From: Pseudomaricurvus hydrocarbonicus | GTDB taxonomy: Bacteria > Pseudomonadota > Gammaproteobacteria > Pseudomonadales > Cellvibrionaceae | Length of the DNA stretch: 64,000 nucleotides | Direction of reading: 5' to 3' | NCBI RefSeq assembly: GCF_011602365.1 | Contig: NZ_JAAONZ010000005.1 | Span: forward strand, 219,386-283,385 | Part shown: positions 28,054-36,018 of the stretch, one piece after another | Layout of the letters: each line of letters begins with the position of its first letter | Numbering within the stretch: position 1 is the first letter of the stretch | Notes under the pieces: generated by a model | Databases searched by the model: none | Seen by the model: the letters and a program-made list of their open reading frames with translations, nothing else | What the model was told of the DNA's origin: nothing | Translations under genes and position numbers: made by a program

Positions 28054-31047
28054 ATGATCCAGATGAAAAGAACACTCTTGAAGGGCATTCTTTACGGCAC
28101 CACCCTCGCTATAGCACGGGGCCTTAAAAAGAACACTGAGGCCATCAAACAGGCCGGTAATATCGATTGCGTTGCCCAGATTATGCTGAAAGACGGCAGT
28201 ATCGCTCGACATTATGTGTTTAAAGGCGGGCGCATGGTGGACACCCGCGGCAGTGTTTATGATGGTGAAGCACAAGTGAATCTGGTGTTCCAGGATGTTG
28301 ATACAGCACTGGGCTTTTTATCGCTGAAACCGGATTACCACACAATCGTTCACGATGCCAAGAATTTTAAAGCAGCTGTTCTCGGTGATAGTGAGCTGTG
28401 CGTCTGGTTTATGCATTTGATGAACATGATAGCCTCGGGTACTCAGAAGATGGGAACCACCATGCCCGACGGATGCACGCGCTTGACCACCAACACCAAT
28501 GGTGGTCCGATGTTTGTCTATGTCAAAGACAATAAGATTGTACGCATGACGCCCATCGACTTTGATGACAGCGACGCTGAGAGCTGGACCATCAAAGCAC
28601 GCGGCAAAACATTCACGCCGTTACGCCAGGGTGTTATCAACCCTCACGCCCAGGGCCTGAAGTCCACCGTTTATTCCGACAAGCGTATTCTCTACCCAAT
28701 GAAACGGGTCGACTTCGACCCCAACGGTGAGCGCAATCCGCAGAACCGGGGTAAGTCCGGCTATGAGCGCATCAGCTGGGAAGAGGCCACCGACATCGTT
28801 GCCAATGAAATCAAGCGACAGCGCAAAGTCCACGGTCCCGGCTCAATCGCCATGGCCTTCGGCTCTCATCACCAGTGGGGGAATGTGGGCTATTACCTGT
28901 CGGCCTTATTGCGTTTCGGTAACCTGATTGGCTTTACCCGTGTGGTGCCCAACCCCGACAGCTGGGAAGGCTGGTACTGGGGTGCCATGCACCATTTCGG
29001 TAACAGTATGCGTGTGGGGATTCCCGGTCACTACGGCCTGGTGGAAGACTGCCTGAAAGAAGCGGAAATGATCGTTTTCTGGTCCAGTGACCCGGAAAGT
29101 ACCAATGGCTACGCCAGTGGTCTTGAGGGTACCCAGCGCCGTTTCTGGGCCAAAGAACTGGGCATTGATTTTGTGCATATTGACCCCAACCTCAACGCCA
29201 CCGCCCAGCTCTACGGGGGTCGCTGGATTCCCGTAAAACCAGGCACCGATCCGGCGTTGGCGATTGCCATCATGAATGTCTGGGTCAATGAAGATCTCTA
29301 CGATAAAGACTATGTCGAGGGCCGCACCACCGGCTTTGATGAATGGAAAGCCTATCTGCTGGGCGAAGAGGATGGTGTTCCTAAAACCCCAGAATGGCAG
29401 GAAAAAGAAACCGGCGTGCAAGCGCATGTGGTACGCGCGCTGGCCAGAGCCTGGGGCAAAAAGAAAACCTATCTTGCGGCTGGAGGTCTCGGCACCGGTT
29501 TCGGTGGTGCTTGTCGTAACGCCACCGGCAGCCAGTGGGCTCGCAACATGATTCTGATGATGGCCATGCAAGGCTGGGGCAAGCCCGGAGTGAACTTCGG
29601 AAATCTGCAGGCAGGTACCCCACTGGATCACTATTTTTATTTCCCAGGCTATGCGGAAGGGGGCATTTCCGGAGAGCTGAATTTTACTGCGTGTGCAGTA
29701 AACAACTACCAGCGCATGCCACACGTCCTGACCATGAATCCGGTAAAACAGATGATTCCCCGTCAGCGATTGGCCGATGCTATCGTCAACGGTAAGGCGA
29801 GCGGTTACATCTGGGATGGTTCATCCGCAGAGGCACAATTTGCCGAGTTTCAGTATCCCATGCCCGGTTACTCCCCGGTGCACATGATCTACCGCTATGG
29901 ATCGTCAAGCTTTGGGACCATCGCCAATTCCGATCGCTGGGTAGACATGTACCGTCATGATTCCCTGGAATGTGTGGTCAACCAGTCGATCTGGTTGGAA
30001 GGAGAGGCCGAATTCGCCGACATCATTCTGCCCGCTTGTACGTCTTTCGAGCGGTATGACATCAGCGACTGGGGCAACTCCGGCGGTTATATCCACCACA
30101 ATACCGATCAGCTTAATCATCGTACGGTGGTATTCCAGCACAAGTGTATCGAGCCGCTGGGAGAGTCGAAGTCAGACTATGACATATTTACGGCTGTGTT
30201 GAATAAACTGGGCCTGGGAGCGATGTTTACCGAAGGTTGCTCCGAGCTTGACTGGTGCAAACGTGTGTTCGAATCTTCAGACCTGCCGAACTACGTGAGC
30301 TGGAAAAAATTTATTAAAAAAGGCTACCACGTTATTCCACCGGCTCCGGAAAATCTGCGCACCCCAGCGTACTTCCGCTGGTTTGCAGAAGACCGTTTCA
30401 AAGATGTGCCTGAGCCCATGCCACTGCCTTCTCAGTGGTCTGATATCGCCGGCAAAGGACTGCAAACTCCTTCGGGCAAGATCGAATTTGTCTCCACTAC
30501 CATTCAACGGAATGACCCGAATAATCCAGAGCGGCCGGCGTTGAACCGTTACGTACCGTCCTGGGAAGGTACCCAGACCACTGAGTTGTACGACAAGTAT
30601 CCGTTACAGCTGCTCACGTCTCACTCGCGCTATACCTTTCACACCTATGGCGATGGCAAGGACTCCACGTTAAACGATATTCCGGATCACCGTGTGTGTA
30701 TTGATGGTTACTACTACTGGGTGCTGCGCATGAATCCGATCGATGCGCGGGCGAGAGGTTTGCAGCATCACGATCTGGTGCGCGTCCACAACGGTCGCGG
30801 CAGCGTTGTCTGTGCTGTGGATGTATCGCCCCTAATGGCCCCAGGAACATTGAAGAGCTGGGAGTCCTGCGCCGAGGTCGATCTGTTCGAAGATCCACGT
30901 TTTGGCCGGGTCGACCGTGGGGGTTCACTGAATCTGCTGACGCCGGAACGGCCACAGGTGAAAAACACCGAAGGTATGGGAAGTAACTCGTGTTTGGTCG
31001 AGGTCGAAAAATGGTCCTACGCCAATGAAGAACTGGTTAGAGCATAG
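28054..31047 (+). CDS. pyrogallol-phloroglucinol transhydroxylase-like molybdoenzyme, large subunit, with N-terminal SCP2-like extension
   Basis: 997 aa, DMSO-reductase family. From about residue 145 it follows the Pelobacter acidigallici transhydroxylase large subunit (about 875 aa): NGGPMFVYVKDNKIVRMTP, RILYPMKRVDFDPNGERNPQ, WSSDPES, YFPGYAEGGISG, ERYDISDWGNSGGYI and LVEVEKW. Residues matching that enzyme's active site are present: His272 (His144), Asp302 and the Mo-ligand Ser303 (Asp174/Ser175) and Tyr533 (Tyr404). As in that family there is no N-terminal Fe-S motif and no Tat signal, so it is cytoplasmic. Residues about 35-130 form an added domain resembling a sterol-carrier-protein-2 fold. 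Predicted reaction: non-redox transfer of a hydroxyl between polyhydroxybenzenes; exact substrate uncertain. Confidence 0.82.
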   Translation: MIQMKRTLLKGILYGTTLAIARGLKKNTEAIKQAGNIDCVAQIMLKDGSIARHYVFKGGRMVDTRGSVYDGEAQVNLVFQDVDTALGFLSLKPDYHTIVHDAKNFKAAVLGDSELCVWFMHLMNMIASGTQKMGTTMPDGCTRLTTNTNGGPMFVYVKDNKIVRMTPIDFDDSDAESWTIKARGKTFTPLRQGVINPHAQGLKSTVYSDKRILYPMKRVDFDPNGERNPQNRGKSGYERISWEEATDIVANEIKRQRKVHGPGSIAMAFGSHHQWGNVGYYLSALLRFGNLIGFTRVVPNPDSWEGWYWGAMHHFGNSMRVGIPGHYGLVEDCLKEAEMIVFWSSDPESTNGYASGLEGTQRRFWAKELGIDFVHIDPNLNATAQLYGGRWIPVKPGTDPALAIAIMNVWVNEDLYDKDYVEGRTTGFDEWKAYLLGEEDGVPKTPEWQEKETGVQAHVVRALARAWGKKKTYLAAGGLGTGFGGACRNATGSQWARNMILMMAMQGWGKPGVNFGNLQAGTPLDHYFYFPGYAEGGISGELNFTACAVNNYQRMPHVLTMNPVKQMIPRQRLADAIVNGKASGYIWDGSSAEAQFAEFQYPMPGYSPVHMIYRYGSSSFGTIANSDRWVDMYRHDSLECVVNQSIWLEGEAEFADIILPACTSFERYDISDWGNSGGYIHHNTDQLNHRTVVFQHKCIEPLGESKSDYDIFTAVLNKLGLGAMFTEGCSELDWCKRVFESSDLPNYVSWKKFIKKGYHVIPPAPENLRTPAYFRWFAEDRFKDVPEPMPLPSQWSDIAGKGLQTPSGKIEFVSTTIQRNDPNNPERPALNRYVPSWEGTQTTELYDKYPLQLLTSHSRYTFHTYGDGKDSTLNDIPDHRVCIDGYYYWVLRMNPIDARARGLQHHDLVRVHNGRGSVVCAVDVSPLMAPGTLKSWESCAEVDLFEDPRFGRVDRGGSLNLLTPERPQVKNTEGMGSNSCLVEVEKWSYANEELVRA

Positions 31048-31056
31048 GTGATCAAT

Positions 31057-31899
31057 ATGAAAAAGTGGAATCTCATCATCGACGTTGCCAAGTGCGAAAA
31101 CTGCCACAACTGCACCTTGGCCACCAAAGACGAGCACGACGGGAACAGTTTTCCTGGCTACGCTGCCGAACAGCCGCGCCACGGCGCTGACTGGGTCAAG
31201 ATCGAACGCAAGGTTCGCGGTGAAGGTACCATGGTAGAAGCCAATTACCAGGTGACCATGTGCAATCACTGTGACGACGCACCCTGCGTAAAAGCCGGAG
31301 ACGGTTCTGTGAAAAAACGCGATGACGGTATCGTGATTATCGATCCAGATAAAGCCCGCGGACGCAAAGACCTGGTAGACGTCTGTCCCCACAAGGCGAT
31401 TTGGTGGAACGAAGAATTACAACTGCCGCAAATCTGGATCTTCGATGCTCATCTGCTGGATCAAGGCTGGAAGCAGCCACGCTGTGCGCAGTCTTGCCCC
31501 ACCAAAGCCATAGAAGCTGTAAAAATTCTCGACAGTGAAATGTCAGCTCTGGTAGAAAAAGAAAATTTGCGCGTACAAAATCCAGAGTTTGGTACCAAGC
31601 CTCGGGTGTACTACAAAAACCTGCACCTGATGGACACGGAATTTTTAGGTGGCTGTGTATTGTACGACAACAACGGTACCACCGACTGTGTAGAAGACGC
31701 AAAGGTAACCCTGTTGAAAGACGGTAATTCCATTGCAACCACGGCAACGGATTTCTTCGGTGATTTTAAATTTGACGGTCTCGCGGCTGACAGTGGCGAG
31801 TACACCATTGAGGTATCGCACCCCACTCAGGGACAGGCTGCCATCACGGCGACGTTTTCCCAAAGTCGCTACATTAACGACATTCTTTTGCAGGTCTAG
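31057..31899 (+). CDS. transhydroxylase-like Fe-S subunit with C-terminal transthyretin-like domain
   Basis: 280 aa from ATG 31057 (AGGTG upstream); a GTG at 31048 abutting the large-subunit stop is possible. Ferredoxin-type motifs: CENCHNC near the start, MCNHCDDAPC, DVCPHKAI and RCAQSCPTKAI. Compared with the Pelobacter small subunit, the fourth Cys of the first motif and both Cys of the KCTMC motif (here IWIFD before AHLLDQ) are absent, leaving nine of twelve ligands. The C-terminal about 90 residues (GCVLYDNN ... VTLLKDGNSIATTATDFFGD) form the Ig/transthyretin-like domain typical of this subunit. Pairs with the upstream large subunit. Confidence 0.85.
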   Translation: MKKWNLIIDVAKCENCHNCTLATKDEHDGNSFPGYAAEQPRHGADWVKIERKVRGEGTMVEANYQVTMCNHCDDAPCVKAGDGSVKKRDDGIVIIDPDKARGRKDLVDVCPHKAIWWNEELQLPQIWIFDAHLLDQGWKQPRCAQSCPTKAIEAVKILDSEMSALVEKENLRVQNPEFGTKPRVYYKNLHLMDTEFLGGCVLYDNNGTTDCVEDAKVTLLKDGNSIATTATDFFGDFKFDGLAADSGEYTIEVSHPTQGQAAITATFSQSRYINDILLQV

Positions 31900-31910
31900 G
31901 GAGAATTTTC

Positions 31911-32843
31911 ATGGCGGTTCAATTTTTGAAACACATCGCTCTGGAGATTGCGGAAAGCGATTGTGATAAGGCGGAAGTCTTCTATACGGCATTTGGTCTG
32001 GAGTTGCGTCGCAATTCCCTGCACATGGGATTCGCCTGTCAGGGGCGTCAATACGACTCGCTGATACTGATTCCCGGCAGCGATAGAAAACGTCTGCACC
32101 ACGTGGCCATGGGAACGGACATTGCCGGTTTGGCAGCCATTGAAGAACGTCTTGCAGCGGCAGGTATTGAAATCCTTTCCATGATTGAAGGTTTTAACAA
32201 CGGCGGTCTTTGGTTTCGCAACCCACACGGACTTCTGTTTAATGTCCAGGTCTGTGAACGGGAGCGCGATGTTACCCCCGAAGCGCCGTTTTTGATCAAC
32301 TCACCCGGTCACTATAACCGAATTAATGCCGGTGCCATGCCACCTAAATCGGAGCTGGGTGAGGTGGTGCCGCGCAAGCTTGGACACACTCTGCTGTTTA
32401 CCCCACACCTGCAGGAATCCATCGATTTCCTGATTGACGTGCTTGGCATGCGACTCTCTGATCGCTCGCAAGACGCTGTGGCGTTTCTGCATTGCCAGGG
32501 TGGCAGTGATCACCATGTGATCGCTCTTGCTCAATCCTCGGCAGTTGGTTTCCATCACGCCAGTTTTATGCTGGCGACTCCGGACGAAGTCGGGGTGGGC
32601 GGACGAGAGATGATTAACAAAGGCTATGAAAAGGGCTGGGGGTTTGGTCGCCACGCCATTGGTTCTAACTTCTTTCACTATATACAGGATCCCTGGGGCA
32701 GCTTTATCGAATACTACGCCGACATCGATTACATCGGCGACAGCGATAACTGGGAAGCGCAAAACTGGCCATTGGAAGACTCGCTGTTTACCTGGGGCCC
32801 CAATCCACCTGAGGATTTTGTTCGCAACTATGAATCTGAATAA
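31911..32843 (+). CDS. two-domain extradiol-type dioxygenase (VOC superfamily)
   Basis: 310 aa. Two VOC modules (about residues 4-120 and 145-275). The second holds the likely iron ligands: His in KLGHTLLFT, His in VGFHHASFML and Glu in GSFIEYYADID, the 2-His-1-carboxylate pattern of class I extradiol dioxygenases such as catechol 2,3-dioxygenase. Probably opens a catechol- or trihydroxybenzene-type ring next to the hydroxyls. Starts 11 bp after the transhydroxylase small subunit (ribosome site AGGGAGAA), in the same operon; an FAH hydrolase follows, as expected for meta-cleavage. Substrate unknown. Confidence 0.85.
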   Translation: MAVQFLKHIALEIAESDCDKAEVFYTAFGLELRRNSLHMGFACQGRQYDSLILIPGSDRKRLHHVAMGTDIAGLAAIEERLAAAGIEILSMIEGFNNGGLWFRNPHGLLFNVQVCERERDVTPEAPFLINSPGHYNRINAGAMPPKSELGEVVPRKLGHTLLFTPHLQESIDFLIDVLGMRLSDRSQDAVAFLHCQGGSDHHVIALAQSSAVGFHHASFMLATPDEVGVGGREMINKGYEKGWGFGRHAIGSNFFHYIQDPWGSFIEYYADIDYIGDSDNWEAQNWPLEDSLFTWGPNPPEDFVRNYESE

Positions 32844-32928
32844 CCGTGCCCGAAAATCTGAGTAGGGACAATCCCGATGCAGTATTATCCTTGATAGACA
32901 CTCTTAATGATTTTGGAGATGTAACACT

Positions 32929-33783
32929 ATGAAACTGGTTCGCTTTAACACTGATTCTGGCCCCCGGACTGGCGTTGTTGTTGACAACAACATTATTGAC
33001 CTGACCCAAGCTGGCGCGGATTATACCGACATGATGGAAATTATCGCCGCCGGTCAAACGGCACTGGATTCTATCGCCACGACCATTACCGGTTGTACTC
33101 CACACCTGAGCCTTGACGAGGCCCAACTTCTGGCACCTGTAGCTCGTCCCGGCAAGTACCTGGCTATTGGTATGAACTACAAAAAACATCAGGAAGAGGC
33201 TTCCAAGTTGGGCGTGGCAGAGCAAAATCATCAGGTCTGGTTCAACAAGCAAACCACCTGTGTTTCCGGTCCATTTGATGAGATCGATCCGGGTGTTACG
33301 GAAAAACTCGACTATGAAATCGAGCTGGGCATCGTCATCGGAAAACCGGCGAAGGGTGTGAAAAAAGAAAATGCCCGCGACCATATCTTTGGCTACTTTG
33401 TGGCTAACGATGTATCGGCCCGTGATTGGCAGTTTCATACCCCGACATTCACCATGGGTAAATCCTTCGATACCCACGGGCCGATTGGCCCATGGATCAT
33501 TACTGCTGACGAAGTGGCCGATCCACAAAATCTGGATCTGCGATGCCTGGTGAACGGTGAGTTGCGTCAGTCCAATAACACCTCTGGTATGGTACACGAT
33601 ATCGATTCCCAGATTGAATATCTGTCCACCGCCTTCACCCTTGAATCCGGTGACCTGATTGCCACCGGCACGCCCGAAGGGGTTGGTGTGGCGATGGACC
33701 CTCCGGTGTTTCTTCAGGCTGGTGATGTCGTGCGTTGCGAGATCGATGGCATTGGTGTGATTGAAAATACCGTCAAGCTGTAA
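32929..33783 (+). CDS. fumarylacetoacetate hydrolase-family protein
   Basis: 284 aa. A short N-terminal domain (MKLVRFNTDSGPRTGVV) and the FAH core from about residue 75: KYLAIGMNYKKH, LDYEIELGIVIGK (metal ligands Glu-x-Glu), GYFVANDVSARDWQ (Asp ligand), KSFDTHGPIGPW, DLIATGTPEGVG. Family members hydrolyse C-C bonds of acylpyruvates or isomerise/decarboxylate meta-cleavage products. Last gene of the operon; 85 bp separate it from the dioxygenase and it has its own ribosome site (TTTGGAGATG). A broken homologue survives at 18687-18788. Confidence 0.9.
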   Translation: MKLVRFNTDSGPRTGVVVDNNIIDLTQAGADYTDMMEIIAAGQTALDSIATTITGCTPHLSLDEAQLLAPVARPGKYLAIGMNYKKHQEEASKLGVAEQNHQVWFNKQTTCVSGPFDEIDPGVTEKLDYEIELGIVIGKPAKGVKKENARDHIFGYFVANDVSARDWQFHTPTFTMGKSFDTHGPIGPWIITADEVADPQNLDLRCLVNGELRQSNNTSGMVHDIDSQIEYLSTAFTLESGDLIATGTPEGVGVAMDPPVFLQAGDVVRCEIDGIGVIENTVKL

Positions 33784-33793
33784 GTATCCAGTA

Positions 33794-34780
33794 TCAGCCC
33801 CCGGTCGCATTCATGAAACGAATGATCTGGGGCTGATCATTCTCATAGAAATGATGTTTCTCAGGTTTAAGTGCCAGTGCATCGACGATAGTCTGCTTCA
33901 ACCGCTCGCGATCACCGGGATATCGGCGGATCAAAGCCTTCAGATCAACTGCATCTTCATTGCCCAGGCACAGCAATAGCTTGCCCTCCGCGGTCACTCT
34001 CACACGATTGCAATCCCCGCAAAAGTTATCACTGTGCGGCGAGATAAAGCCCACCCGTGAGAGAGAGCCGTCAACGCGCCAATAGCGGGATGGGCCGCCG
34101 GTGTTTATCGTCGTCGGTTGTAACTCGTAATGTTCCGCCATCAAAGCCCGCAGTTCCGCACTGGAGCAAAATTCCGTTTCCCGCTGGTGATCAACTACCG
34201 CGCCAAGGGGCATTTCTTCAATAAAGCTGATATCCAGGCTTTCGCGCAAGGCAAACTGTAACAATGGTATTACCTGATTGAGGTTACGGTGTCGTAAGAT
34301 CACCGCATTCAGTTTTATGGTTTCGATACCGGCCTGACGCGCTGCGTCTATCCCGCAAAACACATCGTCCAGTGATCCTGTACGGGTTATCTCGTGAAAT
34401 TGATTCGCGCACAAGGTATCGAGGCTGATATTAATGCGGCGGACACCGGCCGCTGCCAAATCGCTGGCGTGGTAGGGCAGGTGAGTACCGTTGGTGGTTA
34501 ATGTCAGTTCATCCAGTGAAGGTAAGCGCCCCAACTGTTGGAATAGCGAGGCAATATCCCGCCGGATTAGAGGTTCACCACCAGTAATGCGAATTTTTTT
34601 CACACCCATATCGACAAACGCCGCGGATATCTGGGCACACTCTTCCAGCGACAGCAGCTGCGCTCTGGGCAGAAATGTCATATCTTCAGACATGCAATAC
34701 ACACAGCGATAGTTGCAGCGATCCGTCACTGATAAGCGCAGGTAGGTAATGTGACGTCCGAAAGGATCGGTCAGTTTCAT
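33794..34780 (-). CDS. moaA: GTP 3',8-cyclase MoaA, molybdenum cofactor biosynthesis
   Basis: 328 aa from ATG 34780, preceded by AGGAGCACCC; an upstream in-frame start would add 19 residues but lacks a site. Radical-SAM motif Cys-x3-Cys-x2-Cys in CNYRCVYC, KIRITGGEP for SAM binding, the C-terminal second cluster in CGDCNRVRVTAEGKLLLCLG and the terminal Gly-Gly (MNATGG) needed for catalysis. Converts GTP to 3',8-cyclo-7,8-dihydro-GTP, the first step of molybdopterin synthesis. No other moa/moe genes are nearby. It sits inside a cluster with two molybdoenzymes, convergent with the FAH gene. Confidence 0.95.
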   Translation of the reverse strand: MKLTDPFGRHITYLRLSVTDRCNYRCVYCMSEDMTFLPRAQLLSLEECAQISAAFVDMGVKKIRITGGEPLIRRDIASLFQQLGRLPSLDELTLTTNGTHLPYHASDLAAAGVRRINISLDTLCANQFHEITRTGSLDDVFCGIDAARQAGIETIKLNAVILRHRNLNQVIPLLQFALRESLDISFIEEMPLGAVVDHQRETEFCSSAELRALMAEHYELQPTTINTGGPSRYWRVDGSLSRVGFISPHSDNFCGDCNRVRVTAEGKLLLCLGNEDAVDLKALIRRYPGDRERLKQTIVDALALKPEKHHFYENDQPQIIRFMNATGG

Positions 34781-34984
34781 GGGTGCTCCTGAATGATATC
34801 TTGCCAGTAGCCAGCTTACCCAAAGGAACAAGTCCACATAAGATGGGCTATACGCTCAACCGATCATAAAAAGGCATCGCTGTGTCATCTTCGCTAATTG
34901 CCTTTTCAATTTTCAGAGAATGAATAGAGATACCCATAAAAACCGTTGCTGGCTATGTGGGATGATCAAACTCATGCTGCTAAA

Positions 34985-35003
34985 CGATCATCATTTGTTA
35001 TCA
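34985..35003. promoter_or_regulatory. LysR-type box (site B1)
   Basis: CGATCATCATTTGTTATCA: the right half TTTGTTATCA is identical to the other sites and CGAT lies at the same distance. Located about 80 bp upstream of the alpha/beta hydrolase start. Confidence 0.6.
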
Positions 35004-35012
35004 CTACAGGCA

Positions 35013-35031
35013 AAGTCATATCTTGTTATCA
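35013..35031. promoter_or_regulatory. LysR-type half box (site B2)
   Basis: Contains TTGTTATCA in the same orientation, 28 bp after the one in site B1 and about 50 bp before the gene. Only the right half matches; it could be the activation half-site. Confidence 0.5.
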
Positions 35032-35083
35032 CTGCCTCCGCACGCATACTGAGAGCAAAACTAAAATGCCAGTATCGTGAACT

Positions 35084-35953
35084 ATGAAAAGCAGTAGAGT
35101 CAGATCGAATCTTTTTTCGTGCCTTTCCGGCCGCTATGCCCAGGCTAAGCCCGTGACACAGATGGTATCGCCTTTGATCATTGCCATTCATGGTGGTTCA
35201 TTCACTTCTGAGTATTTCGATATTCCCGGTTACTCATTGTTTGAGCGTGCGTCGGCATTGGGCATATCGGTACTGGGCATCGATCGTCCTGGCTATGGTA
35301 TGAGCATCAAGCTGGATGACAGCAAGTCGGGTATCCAGGGTCAGGCCAATTATCTGCGCCTGGCTCTCGAGCAGGCATGGATCACTTACGGTGAGGGGCA
35401 CCAGGGCATTGTTCTGATCGGCCACTCCATCGGCGCTGCCATCGCGCTCACCATAGCGGCAGACAATACCCAATTGCCATTGCTGGGTATTGCTGTTTCG
35501 GGTGTCGGACTGCGCACTCCCAAACAGTATATTGATGCCTGGAATAACCTGCCGGGCACATCGGTGGTAGAAATGTCTGCGGCACTGAAAGATTCGGTGA
35601 TGTTTGGCCCAGCGGAAAGCTTTACCGATGACATGCCATCTGCAAGCCATCGGGCGAACACGACGGCATTGCGAGAAGAGCTGCTGGACATTGTATCCGG
35701 CTGGCCTCAACGCGTTGAGGAAATATTAGCCAACATTCGTATTCCGGTGCATTACCGTCAGGCCGCCAATGACCGACTTTGGGTCGTCAACCAGCAACAG
35801 CTGGATGAGTTTCGCGCGGCACTGATTGTGGCACCGCGGGTCGACGCTATGCTGATAGCCGATACTGGCCACTGTATGGATTTTCATCGCATTGGCGCCG
35901 CCCTGCATATCCAGCAATTGGGTTTTGCCCTCCAGTGCGCTGTCGAGCACTAG
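35084..35953 (+). CDS. alpha/beta hydrolase (paralogue 1)
   Basis: 289 aa. Fold markers: oxyanion region AIHGGSFTSEYFD, strand DRPGYGMS, nucleophile elbow GHSIGA with Ser115, and a C-terminal His in ADTGHCMDFH. Length suits a C-C bond or ester hydrolase acting on a ring-cleavage product. It shares GYSLFxxA, DRPGYG and PVHYRQ with the hydrolase at 47145-48032, so the two are paralogues. First gene of a likely pair with the Tat-exported amidohydrolase. Two LysR-type boxes lie upstream. No clear ribosome site at the ATG. Substrate unknown. Confidence 0.85.
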   Translation: MKSSRVRSNLFSCLSGRYAQAKPVTQMVSPLIIAIHGGSFTSEYFDIPGYSLFERASALGISVLGIDRPGYGMSIKLDDSKSGIQGQANYLRLALEQAWITYGEGHQGIVLIGHSIGAAIALTIAADNTQLPLLGIAVSGVGLRTPKQYIDAWNNLPGTSVVEMSAALKDSVMFGPAESFTDDMPSASHRANTTALREELLDIVSGWPQRVEEILANIRIPVHYRQAANDRLWVVNQQQLDEFRAALIVAPRVDAMLIADTGHCMDFHRIGAALHIQQLGFALQCAVEH

Positions 35954-36018
35954 CCCTACACTCGCTGAATGAATTTCATTGAATCACCACAACACCAACA
36001 CCTTTGGAGAGACAAACT

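Noticed and set aside
28906..29724. 272-aa open frame antisense to the molybdoenzyme gene
   Set aside because: Shadow of a strongly conserved coding sequence; no ribosome site or domain.
32788..33810. 340-aa open frame antisense to the FAH hydrolase
   Set aside because: Shadow frame of a well-supported gene; composition and lack of motifs argue against coding.
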